32,318 nt of DNA from CAYOHG01 sp964465125 (lineage in GTDB: Bacteria; Planctomycetota; Phycisphaerae; UBA1845; Fen-1342), in assembly GCA_964465125.1 (NCBI GenBank), contig CAYXIO010000050.1:1-32318 (forward strand), read 5' to 3'. Position 1 is the stretch's first letter, and every line of letters starts with the position of its first letter. The notes under the pieces are model-generated. The model saw only the letters and a program-made list of their open reading frames with translations, had not been told where the DNA came from and searched no databases. Both the position numbers and the translations under genes were made by a program. Positions 1-6,403 of the stretch are shown here, in pieces.

Positions 1-52
1 GCAGCCGATATCTCGTACAATCCCGCCGGTCCCCTTTTTGGAGATGCAGGGA

Positions 53-2248
53 ATGGCCACCACCGGTACCCGTCAGGAGGCGCTCGGCGCCGCCGTCTCG
101 TGGAACGGCAACTCGAACTCCAAGGCATCCGCGCCGCCGCGGGCGGAGTCCTATTTCGGCTGCGACGTGTTCAGCCTGCGCGTGATGCGCCAGCGGCTGC
201 CGAAGGAGGTCTTACGCAAGCTGATGCGCACGATTCAGCGCCATGAGCCGCTCGACCCGGCGGTCGCGGACGGCGTGGCGGCGGTCATGAAGGATTGGGC
301 GATCGAGAACGGCGCCACGCATTACTGTCACTGGTTTCAGCCGCTGACCGGGCTGACCGCTGAGAAGCACGATTCGCTCGTGGTGCCCGACGGCGAAGGC
401 GGCATGCTCTACCAGCTCAGCGGCGCCAGTCTCTGCCAGGGCGAGCCGGACGCCTCGAGCTTCCCCTCAGGCGGGCTGCGCAACACGTTCGAGGCGCGCG
501 GCTACACCGCGTGGGACGCCACCAGCCCGGCGTTCCTGCTGCGCGGCGAGAACAGCGTCACGCTCTGCATTCCGACGGCATTCGTGTCGTGGACCGGCGC
601 CGCGCTGGACAAGAAGACGCCGCTGCTGCGCTCGATGGACGCCTTGTCGAAGCAGGCGGTGCGCGTCCTGAAGATCTTCGGAACCGACGCGGGCGTCTCG
701 CGCGTGTTCACGACCGTCGGCGCCGAGCAGGAGTACTTCCTGATCGACCGCAACCTCTACTACGCGCGGCCCGACCTGGTCGTGTGCGACCGCACGCTCT
801 ACGGCGCCCGGCCGCCCAAGGGGCAGCAGCTCGAAGATCATTACTTCGGGGCGATCCCGCCGCGCGTGCTCGCGTTCATGGCGGAGGTGGAGCGCGATCT
901 CTTCCGCGTCGGCGTTCCGGTCAAGACGCGCCACAACGAGGTTGCGCCGGGGCAGTACGAGCTGGCGCCGCTCTTCGAGAACTCCAACCTGGCCTGCGAC
1001 CACCAGATGGTCATCATGGAGACGCTGAAGCGCGTCGCGACGCGCTACGGCCTTCAGGCCGTGCTGCACGAGAAACCCTTCGCCGGGATCAACGGCTCCG
1101 GCAAGCACAACAACTGGTCCATGTCGACGGACACGGGCGTGAACCTGCTCGACCCGTCCGACGAAGCGCACACCAACATGGAGTTCCTGGTCTTCCTGTG
1201 CGCGGTGATCCGCGCGGTGGACCTGCACGCCGACCTGCTGCGCGCCTCGGTCGCCTCGGCCGCCAACGACCACCGGCTCGGCGCGAACGAAGCGCCGCCC
1301 GCGATCATCTCGATCTTCCTGGGCGACATGCTGACCGACATCGTCGAGCAGATCGAGAAGGGCACGCCCAAGCGCACGCTGCGCGGCGGTTCGATCGACT
1401 TGGGCGCGTCGATTCTGCCGGCCATTCCGCGCGACGCCGGCGACCGCAACCGCACGTCGCCCTTCGCGTTCACCGGAAACAAGTTCGAGTTCCGCGCGGT
1501 CGGCTCGTCGGCCACCTCCGCCTGGCCCAACACCGTCATCAACACCGCCGTCGCGGAGTCGCTCGATTTCATCGCCGGCGAGCTCGAAAAAGCCCTCGGC
1601 GGCAAGCCCTCGCCCGCGAAGATCGAGAGTGCGGTCCGGGCGGTGCTGCGGAAGATCATCAAGCAGCATAAGCGCATCATCTTCAACGGCGACAACTACT
1701 CGAAGGAGTGGCACGCCGAGGCCAAGCGCCGCGGGCTGCCGATTCTTTCGGACACCGCCGAAGCGCTGCCCGTGCTGCGCCACAAGAAGTCCGCGGCGCT
1801 GTTCCGCAAGTACCGCGTGCTGGATTCGAGCGAGGTCGAGAGTCGGGCTTTCGCCTTCGTCGAGAAGTACAACAAGCAGATTCAGATCGAAGCGGAAATG
1901 ATGACGCAGCTCGGACGCCAGCTCCTTCTGCCCGCCGCCCTCGAATATCAGCGCCGCGTCGCGGAGACCGTCCACGCGACCGAGGTGGCCGGCGTGATGT
2001 GCGACGGCCTGAAGCACGACCTGGAGCATCTGGTCGAGCGCGTCGAGGCCTTCCGCGAGCGCCTGGCCGCGCTGGACCACGCCTGCGAGCACGCCGCCGG
2101 CGAACCCTTCGAGCACGCCCGTTACCTGCGATCCAAGGTGCGCCCGTTGATGGACCGGCTGCGCGAGACCGGCGATGAGCTGGAAGAGCTCGTACCGGCG
2201 GACCTGTGGCCGCTGCCTTCGTATCGCGAGCTGCTGTTCATCAAGTGA
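53..2248 (+). CDS. glnN: Type III glutamine synthetase (GSIII)
   Basis: Makes glutamine from glutamate, ammonia and ATP in the cytoplasm, the main entry of ammonia into metabolism. The length (731 aa from this start) and an N-terminal block with SYFGCDVFS separate GSIII from the ~470-aa GSI. Catalytic-core motifs are visible: GAEQEYFLID near residue 223, NEVAPGQYELAP near 300, GINGSGKHNNWS near 345, and TSPFAFTGNKFEFRAVGSS near 470. A long helical C-terminal region (about 600-731) is typical of the family. In-frame TTG (38) and ATG (44) codons lie upstream, but GGAG at 40-43 sits nine bases from the ATG at 53, so 53 is preferred. No PII or ammonium-transport gene is beside it. The downstream neighbour is a repeat array and then a tRNA, so it appears monocistronic. 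Confidence 0.95.
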   Translation: MATTGTRQEALGAAVSWNGNSNSKASAPPRAESYFGCDVFSLRVMRQRLPKEVLRKLMRTIQRHEPLDPAVADGVAAVMKDWAIENGATHYCHWFQPLTGLTAEKHDSLVVPDGEGGMLYQLSGASLCQGEPDASSFPSGGLRNTFEARGYTAWDATSPAFLLRGENSVTLCIPTAFVSWTGAALDKKTPLLRSMDALSKQAVRVLKIFGTDAGVSRVFTTVGAEQEYFLIDRNLYYARPDLVVCDRTLYGARPPKGQQLEDHYFGAIPPRVLAFMAEVERDLFRVGVPVKTRHNEVAPGQYELAPLFENSNLACDHQMVIMETLKRVATRYGLQAVLHEKPFAGINGSGKHNNWSMSTDTGVNLLDPSDEAHTNMEFLVFLCAVIRAVDLHADLLRASVASAANDHRLGANEAPPAIISIFLGDMLTDIVEQIEKGTPKRTLRGGSIDLGASILPAIPRDAGDRNRTSPFAFTGNKFEFRAVGSSATSAWPNTVINTAVAESLDFIAGELEKALGGKPSPAKIESAVRAVLRKIIKQHKRIIFNGDNYSKEWHAEAKRRGLPILSDTAEALPVLRHKKSAALFRKYRVLDSSEVESRAFAFVEKYNKQIQIEAEMMTQLGRQLLLPAALEYQRRVAETVHATEVAGVMCDGLKHDLEHLVERVEAFRERLAALDHACEHAAGEPFEHARYLRSKVRPLMDRLRETGDELEELVPADLWPLPSYRELLFIK

Positions 2249-2250
2249 GA

Positions 2251-2330
2251 GGGCGCAGGACGCAGAGGCAGGGCGCAGAGCGCAACGGCTGGGCGCGCTG
2301 CGCGAAGACGGGGCGCAGGGCGTAGCGCGG
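2251..2330. repeat. Four tandem 20-bp units after the glutamine synthetase stop
   Basis: Units begin at 2251, 2271, 2291 and 2311, each with GGGCGC, at an exact 20-bp period. Three of the four continue GGGCGCAG, and a second GCG(C/T)A-like core recurs about nine bases into each unit. The array starts three bases after the TGA of the glutamine synthetase gene. The units have diverged from one another, so it is an old or degenerate array. No coding function is apparent. Confidence 0.7.
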
Positions 2331-2347
2331 CGCCTTGGCCTCTTAGA

Positions 2348-2400
2348 TTGAGCGTAGCCTGAGGAGGGTGGTACGCGGGTTCCGCCCGTGCCGGGCTCAA
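2348..2400. terminator. Palindromic element, possible terminator-like structure
   Basis: Outer arms TTGAGC (2348-2353) and GCTCAA (2395-2400) enclose an inner hairpin: GGTAC (2370-2374) and GCGG (2375-2378), loop GTT, CCGC (2382-2385), then GTGCC (2388-2392) after a two-base bulge. It lies between the glutamine synthetase gene and the tRNA promoter and could end the upstream transcript. There is no T-run after it, so a classical intrinsic terminator is not shown. It may equally be a dispersed palindromic repeat. Confidence 0.35.
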
Positions 2401-2443
2401 ACTCGGAGACAACCTTCGGAGTAGAAGCGACCCCGCCCCGCTT

Positions 2444-2470
2444 TTGTCGACTGCGCGCCTTGGGTATACT
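2444..2470 (+). promoter_or_regulatory. Probable promoter of the tRNA gene
   Basis: TATACT at 2465-2470 is a near-consensus -10 box. Upstream, TTGTCG (2444-2449) is a plausible -35 with a short 15-bp spacer; TTTTGT at 2442-2447 gives 17. The tRNA begins 66 bases after the -10, leaving room for a short leader that would be removed by RNase P. Assigned from position and the strong -10 only. Confidence 0.5.
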
Positions 2471-2535
2471 TTCCCCTTCATCACCGGGCGGCGGCAAGGC
2501 TTCAGCGGCCGGGCGGTCGGGTGAGTGCAACACAC

Positions 2536-2609
2536 GGTGGCGTAGCTCAGCTGGCCAGAGCGAGGGATTCATAACCCCTAGGTCGGCGGTTCAAGTCCGC
2601 CCGCCACCA
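2536..2609 (+). tRNA. tRNA with anticodon CAT (probably elongator tRNA-Met)
   Basis: A full cloverleaf can be folded by eye. The acceptor stem GGTGGCG/CGCCACC is perfect. The D stem is GCTC/GAGC, the anticodon loop TTCATAA has CAT at 2570-2572, and the T arm is GGCGG-TTCAAGT-CCGCC. The discriminator base is A2609 and the 3' CCA is not encoded. The first acceptor pair is G-C, which argues against initiator tRNA (normally mispaired at 1-72). A CAT anticodon could also mark the lysidine-modified isoleucine tRNA, which the sequence alone does not exclude. One oddity is an A-C mismatch at the loop-closing position of the anticodon stem (A2567 opposite C2575). Confidence 0.93.
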
Positions 2610-3239
2610 GTTGACGGGTCATAGCGAAATCCGCCGACCCACGGGTTAGCCCGGAACGCTGGTGCGGAGACGCGCCGGCGTTTCGCGTTCTATCGCAAGT
2701 GCCGCTAGGATTCAGCGATCGCGCCGGACCGCAGCCGGTCTCTTCCGGCGGTCGCCGCGCGCTCACGAGTGAGCCCTCGCCGCCAACCGCCGGGGTTCCG
2801 CGGGCGAAAGCCTCTGAGCCTCTCGACGGTTCCGACCCGCGGGTTAACGCGATCCATAGCCAGCCGGGCGAGAGACGGTCGCGCGCGACATAACCCGACG
2901 CGGCGTATCGAACAAAACAGGCTCGGGTCATGTCGCGCGCGGATAACCCGGACGCGCAGCATCGAAACTGCGACCGCGTGGTTATTGCATGAGAGCCGCA
3001 GTCGGCGTCAGGAAATCGACGGCCCTCGGGGCGCTGGCGGTCCTGATTGATGGCCTGGTCTTTTGCTCAATGCCACGAACGGCTGATGGCTGCCGCGGCC
3101 GACCGCGCAACTGGTCATACCTCGATTCGACGCAATACTCTCCAGCGCATGCCGAATTCCCTCGGGGATCAGCAGCGACGATGCCCGGAGCCCGCGCTGC
3201 TGGTACGCGACTTGCCAATAAGAAGCCGGAGGTGCCGTC
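2610..3239. other. 630-bp gap after the tRNA, no recognisable gene
   Basis: Open frames here are short, arginine/proline-rich and match no family I recognise. The first 360 bases carry GGGTTA or GGGTCA hexamers at 2616, 2643, 2841 and 2925 and TAACCC at 2891 and 2944, plus the perfect palindrome ACCCGCGGGT at 2835-2844. From about 2990 the composition looks less GC-rich than the housekeeping genes. GGAGG at 3228-3232 is the ribosome-binding site of the next gene. No copy of the tRNA 3' end was found that would mark an attachment site. Confidence 0.5.
2878..2966. repeat. Overlapping inverted and direct repeats
   Basis: Direct repeat: a roughly 35-base unit starting GTCGCGCGCG at 2878 returns at 2932, 54 bp away. 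Both copies run through TAACCC and end in ATCGAA, with small indels. Inverted repeat: 2880-2897 pairs with 2924-2941 (18-base arms, one mismatch, 26-base interior). The same bases therefore serve as both direct and inverted arms. The function is unknown; possibilities are a protein-binding array, a small RNA hairpin, or part of a decayed mobile element. Confidence 0.6.
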
Positions 3240-3983
3240 ATGCCCAAAAGCCTCGTCTGGGACATTCCGACTCGGCTGTTTCACTGGCTGTTCGCGGCCG
3301 GATTCACCGTTGCAGCAGTCATCGCACTGCTGCTCGACGACGACAGCCCGATCTTTCCGTATCACGCGATCATCGGCCTCGCCATCACACTGATGGTCTG
3401 CCTGCGCGTCGCTTGGGGAATCGTCGGCTCGAAGTACGCGCGTTTCTCCAGCTTCGCGCATGGGCCGGCCGCCACGGTCCAGTACATGAAGAGGGCGCTG
3501 CTCGGCGGCGCCAAGCGGTACATCGGACACAACCCGGGCTCGGCGTACGCGATCATCGCCATGCTCTTGCTGATGGTCGGCCTGGCCGCGACGGGCATCA
3601 TGATGGGCCAGGGCAATGAGAGCGTGAAGGAAATCCACGAGGTGCTGGCGTACGTCATGGTGGGCGTCGCCATCGCGCACGTTCTTGGCGTGGTACTCCA
3701 CATGTTCCGGCACCGCGAGAATATCGTGGCGAGCATGGTTCACGGAAGGAAAATGGCCGAGGCGGCCGAGGGCATTCGATCGTCGCATCCCGTGGCCGCA
3801 GCCGCGTTCCTGATCCTCGTCGGAGCATGGTCCTTCGGACTGATCCGCAACTTTGACCCGACGACACAGACAACCCGGCTGCCGGTTCTCGGCACCGCGC
3901 TGCAGATAGGCGAGGTGGAGCATGAGCGCGATGGGGAGCGCGGCGGCGCGACCCATGACCGGCATGATGATGACGACGACTAA
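3240..3983 (+). CDS. Cytochrome b561-type membrane protein
   Basis: A 247-residue di-haem transmembrane cytochrome b of the b561/Ni-Fe-hydrogenase type, expected to pass electrons between the quinone pool and a periplasmic or soluble partner. Near the N-terminus WDIPTRLFHWLF supplies the first conserved histidine. Further conserved-looking histidines lie in FPYHAIIGL, IHEVLAY and IAHVLGV. Four to five hydrophobic segments follow one another between residues 15 and 160, and another lies near 185-200. The tail is rich in His and Asp and ends in five aspartates, a feature I recall from relatives of this family. GGAGG lies seven bases before the ATG. No redox partner gene is adjacent and its surroundings look accessory, so horizontal acquisition is possible. 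The family is well supported; the partner is unknown. Confidence 0.85.
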   Translation: MPKSLVWDIPTRLFHWLFAAGFTVAAVIALLLDDDSPIFPYHAIIGLAITLMVCLRVAWGIVGSKYARFSSFAHGPAATVQYMKRALLGGAKRYIGHNPGSAYAIIAMLLLMVGLAATGIMMGQGNESVKEIHEVLAYVMVGVAIAHVLGVVLHMFRHRENIVASMVHGRKMAEAAEGIRSSHPVAAAAFLILVGAWSFGLIRNFDPTTQTTRLPVLGTALQIGEVEHERDGERGGATHDRHDDDDD

Positions 3984-4007
3984 CCGCCCGGGTCCGCGCG
4001 TAGTCAT

Positions 4008-4160
4008 AGCACCGCGATCACCCGCAAGTACAAGGGCCGAACGCTCACCTTGACCGTGCTGGCCGGCGGCTTCGAGTATGCGGGCGAAAAGCTGCCGATC
4101 CTGCGGCGGACCGTGGCGGCTCAAACCGCGATGGCTCGGCCAATGCGACTTCCGCTGCCG
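4008..4160 (+). pseudogene. Probable remnant of a DUF2924 gene
   Basis: Reading from about 4011, the frame gives TAITRKYKGRT, then LTVLAGGFEYAGEK. This resembles the C-terminal part of DUF2924 proteins, where a GT-x-x-x-R-x-YKGR block is followed by V-x-V-x-x-x-GFEYxG. The family normally continues SLSAIAKxITGSxxNG. That is not found in this frame, but a GGSNRDG-like string appears in another frame near 4110-4130, as expected after a frameshift. No intact N-terminal half is visible. DUF2924 genes usually sit next to phage-type recombinases, and none is present. Recognition is from memory of the family pattern, so it is tentative. Confidence 0.45.
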
Positions 4161-4219
4161 GAAGTGCCGGCTCGTATCCTGGATGGCCTGCGACTTTCCG
4201 TGATCGCCGCGCGGGGCCC

Positions 4220-5167
4220 TCAAGGCGCTGCTTTCCGCAGCGTCACGCTCGCTGGCGGGCCGGGTGAATAGACCAACTCGACGGTTGCGCGTTGTCGCGG
4301 CGCTATTTCAAGCCGATCGGTGCAGAGTTCGTTCATCACACCCTGCGCGTCGCGGATGCTCAGCCAGACAGGACCGCTCGGCACCTCGCTGAAGCGAAAA
4401 CGGCCGGCCGCGTCTGTCTTCATCGATGCAAGCGCGCTGGAGGACGGTGGAAGTTCATCCGCATCGAGCGAAACGTAGTGATCGACGAACGGGGCGCCGC
4501 TCGAATCGATCAACCGGCCCGAGATTTCTCCCGCGGGAATCATGACGAAGTCGACGCGCCCGGGCCGGTGGGGGTAGACAACCCGCCCGGTTGTCGCGGC
4601 GGTTGATCCTGCGTCCGGAGCCGCGCTCGCGTCGACCGGTGCGGCGCGGTCGTTGGGCGCACCGTTCCGCGGCGCTTCGCCCTTCGCGGGAGCCACGCCC
4701 CACGCGCGCAACTCATCCTCGTCAGGCGTTCGCTTCGCCATCAGCAGATCGCCCTGGCGGTGCAGGTTGCGCTCGATCATGCCCGGCTTGTGCGGCGCGA
4801 TGGTGCAGGCTTGCAGCCCGCTGGCATCGTTCACGAACATGACACCCTGGCGGAACTCGAGCGCGTAGTCGCCGCGCTCGTCTGTCAGGGCGATCCCGGT
4901 TTGTCGCAACGATCCCGCGCCGCAATGCGCCGTGATCTCGACCCCGGGCAGGGGAGCGCCTTCAGCGTCGGTCACGTGTCCGGTGACGAGCCAGCGCAGC
5001 GGCTCGAAGGCAGGCACTTCATAAGCCGACGGAGCGCGATTCGTTGTCTGCGCGTGCGTAGGATGTGCGGCGGGCGACGGCTGGCTACCGGACTCGCGAT
5101 TGGCGCAGCCGACGGCCGTGGCGGCAATCAGAAACGCAAGACCTGCACTCGGCTTCCAGACTTGCAT
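4220..5167 (-). CDS. Probable lipoprotein with two carboxypeptidase-regulatory-like domains
   Basis: A secreted protein of 315 residues of unknown job. The N-terminus has a hydrophobic segment ending AATAVGC, a plausible lipobox, so it is probably an envelope lipoprotein. After a low-complexity linker come two beta-sandwich modules of the CarboxypepD_reg type. The first has VTGHVTDAEGAPLPGVEI and a later DERGDYALEF. The second has ISGRLIDSSGAPFVDHYV and TDAAGRFRFSEVPSG. An Ala/Pro/Asp-rich linker separates them. The open frame extends upstream to 5209, but GGAG at 5175-5178 lies seven bases before the ATG at 5167, which is the better start. It stands alone and is divergent from the dcw cluster. 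Such modules are common in extracytoplasmic proteins and do not by themselves define a function. Confidence 0.75.
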   Translation of the reverse strand: MQVWKPSAGLAFLIAATAVGCANRESGSQPSPAAHPTHAQTTNRAPSAYEVPAFEPLRWLVTGHVTDAEGAPLPGVEITAHCGAGSLRQTGIALTDERGDYALEFRQGVMFVNDASGLQACTIAPHKPGMIERNLHRQGDLLMAKRTPDEDELRAWGVAPAKGEAPRNGAPNDRAAPVDASAAPDAGSTAATTGRVVYPHRPGRVDFVMIPAGEISGRLIDSSGAPFVDHYVSLDADELPPSSSALASMKTDAAGRFRFSEVPSGPVWLSIRDAQGVMNELCTDRLEIAPRQRATVELVYSPGPPASVTLRKAAP

Positions 5168-5537
5168 ATGAGATCTCCACTGAGTCCGCTGAATTGGACG
5201 CAGGCCCATGCTGTGCAGTTCCGCTCGGGCCGCCGCTCCATTGCGTCAAGCGGGGAGCTGTCGCGGGATGGAAGGCCGCGCGAGCCGGGGGCAAGGGGCG
5301 CTGCGAAGCACGGCGCCGGCCGGCCATCCGGCGTGCTGCCCGCGTCGCGGTGCCACCACGGCGAGTTCCGGAATCGCTTACGGACAGATTTGGCCCTATG
5401 GCGCGGAAATTTAGGCAATCTGTGCTTGCGTTTTTCGGGGATTGTGTTACACTTTCTCACACTTAAGGACACATCGGTCCATGCAGTGGGTCGGCGCTTC
5501 GCAGTCGGGGGCGCGGCGATGCGAGTTCGAGTCGGCC
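5168..5537. other. Divergent intergenic region upstream of mraZ
   Basis: This separates the minus-strand lipoprotein from mraZ. It holds the SD of the lipoprotein gene at its left end and a strong promoter candidate for the dcw cluster at 5426-5453. Classical MraZ boxes (repeated GTGGG-type sequences about ten bases apart) were sought. Only a single GTGGGT at 5486-5491, downstream of the promoter, was found, so MraZ autoregulation is not demonstrated. No other gene is seen. Confidence 0.5.
5426..5453 (+). promoter_or_regulatory. Candidate main promoter of the dcw cluster
   Basis: TTGCGT (5426-5431) and TACACT (5448-5453) are separated by 16 bp and match sigma-70-type -35 and -10 boxes well. 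The flanks are locally AT-richer than the surroundings. Transcription would begin near 5460, about 80 bases before the mraZ start chosen here. A start codon at 5442 would lie inside this promoter, an argument against the longer reading of mraZ. Confidence 0.5.
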
Positions 5538-6035
5538 ATGTTCGCAGGCAGCTACGAGGCCACGATCGACGCCAAGAACCGCATCGGAATTCCGTTCCGG
5601 CTGCAACGCAAGATTCACGAGGCCAAGCAGGGAGATGCGTACTTCGTTGTGCCGGGCCGGCGGAAAGGGACGCTCACGATCTTCACCGAGAAGCGTTTCG
5701 AGGGGCTGCACGAGCAGTTGCCCCAACCGGAGCTGCTTTCGGACGACGCGAGCGACTACGTGTTCTGGGAGCTCTCGCAAAGCTACCCGCTGGAGCCCGA
5801 TGGGCAGGGTCGGTTGACGCTGCCTGAGCGGTTGCTGAAGCAGGCCGGAATCGAGCGCGAGATCATGATCGTCGGCGCGATCGACCGGTTGGAGCTCTGG
5901 AACCGGGCCGAGTTTGAGCAGTACGCGTCTCATCGCTGGACCGACTACCCGCAGCGCAAGGCCAACGTGCTGCCTGAGCTGCGGAAATACGCGGAACCCA
6001 AGGGTGCGGCGGCCAATCCGCCGGCACCCGAGTGA
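5538..6035 (+). CDS. mraZ: Transcriptional regulator MraZ
   Basis: First gene of the division and cell wall cluster. MraZ proteins form ring-shaped multimers of AbrB-like folds and regulate the dcw promoter by binding DNA. The protein starts FAGSYEATIDAKNRIGIP, the first of the two MraZ half-domains. The second half is seen in YPLEPDGQGRLTLPERLL near residue 80, followed by IVGAIDRLELWNRAEFEQY. From this start it has 165 residues, close to the usual 140-160. The frame is open from 5442, but the extra 32 residues lack family similarity and would overlap the promoter. There is no clear Shine-Dalgarno before 5538, which is an uncertainty. A 368-base structured gap, unusually long for this position, separates it from rsmH. 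Confidence 0.92.
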   Translation: MFAGSYEATIDAKNRIGIPFRLQRKIHEAKQGDAYFVVPGRRKGTLTIFTEKRFEGLHEQLPQPELLSDDASDYVFWELSQSYPLEPDGQGRLTLPERLLKQAGIEREIMIVGAIDRLELWNRAEFEQYASHRWTDYPQRKANVLPELRKYAEPKGAAANPPAPE

Positions 6036-6070
6036 ACGAATCTCCCGAGGGTTGGGCTGCGAAGGGTGCG

Positions 6071-6364
6071 GGCTGTGGCGGCGACGAAGGGATGCGGCGT
6101 CGCCACAGTCCTGCGGATCGACGGTGCGTCTTGGGGCTCTTCATCGCCGGGAGGCCCCGTTATCCGGCACGGAGGCTGGTGACGCGCCGGCGGCAGGCGA
6201 GAGAATTCGCCTGTGCTCCAACACGGGTCGCTCGCGGCTTAGGGACGGGCTGCGAGCGGCCCCACGCCTTGTTCAGTCCGATGGAGTCGGGCTGAACGGC
6301 GGAGACAGTACCGCGCGGCTGTCGCGGCGTCCAGTGCGTTTTTCTCGGTCCTGCTCATGGACCG
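6071..6364 (+). ncRNA. Candidate structured RNA in the mraZ-rsmH gap
   Basis: The 368 bases between mraZ and rsmH hold at least seven stem-loops in a row. They are: 6071-6080/6101-6110 (10 pairs, one G-U); 6133-6139/6151-6158 (7 pairs, one bulge); 6194-6200/6207-6213 (7 pairs, six-base loop); 6229-6238/6249-6258 (10 pairs, one G-U); 6271-6281/6287-6297 (11 pairs, one G-U, five-base loop, extended by CGCC/GGCG); 6304-6308/6319-6323; and 6346-6351/6359-6364 (6 pairs). No T-run follows any of them, so they are not simple terminators. The conserved core sequences of RNase P RNA, SRP RNA and tmRNA were not found. It could be a leader that controls rsmH and the downstream wall genes, or a processed RNA. 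Only folding is seen; function is inference. High GC favours chance hairpins, so covariation across relatives is the key evidence still missing. Confidence 0.4.
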
Positions 6365-6403
6365 GGTTCGAGATTCTGCGGATCGCTTGATTTCGAGCGG
6401 GGC

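Noticed and set aside
467..2572. Long minus-strand open frame (701 aa) opposite the glutamine synthetase gene
   Set aside because: It is rich in Arg, Ala and Val, with no recognisable motif, and lies fully antisense to a clear glutamine synthetase. It is an artefact of GC-rich third positions.
2536..2609. Initiator tRNA-fMet
   Set aside because: The first acceptor pair is G-C rather than the unpaired 1-72 position of initiators, and the GGG/CCC anticodon-stem signature is not in the initiator position.
2610..5300. Direct repeat of the tRNA 3' end as an attachment site
   Set aside because: No second copy of the T arm or acceptor sequence was seen; only a short GCCACCA-like match near 5350, too short to mean anything.
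5454..5537. MraZ-box operator array
   Set aside because: Only one GTGGGT was found; the repeated, evenly spaced boxes that define MraZ operators are absent.
6032..6295. Small 87-aa frame overlapping the mraZ stop
   Set aside because: It starts with GTG overlapping TGA but is Arg-rich with no motif, and it covers the hairpin region; structure explains the sequence better.
6036..6403. RNase P, SRP or tmRNA gene in the mraZ-rsmH gap
   Set aside because: The conserved RNase P string GAGGAAAGTCC, the SRP GGAAGCAGC loop and a tmRNA tRNA-like end were sought and not found.
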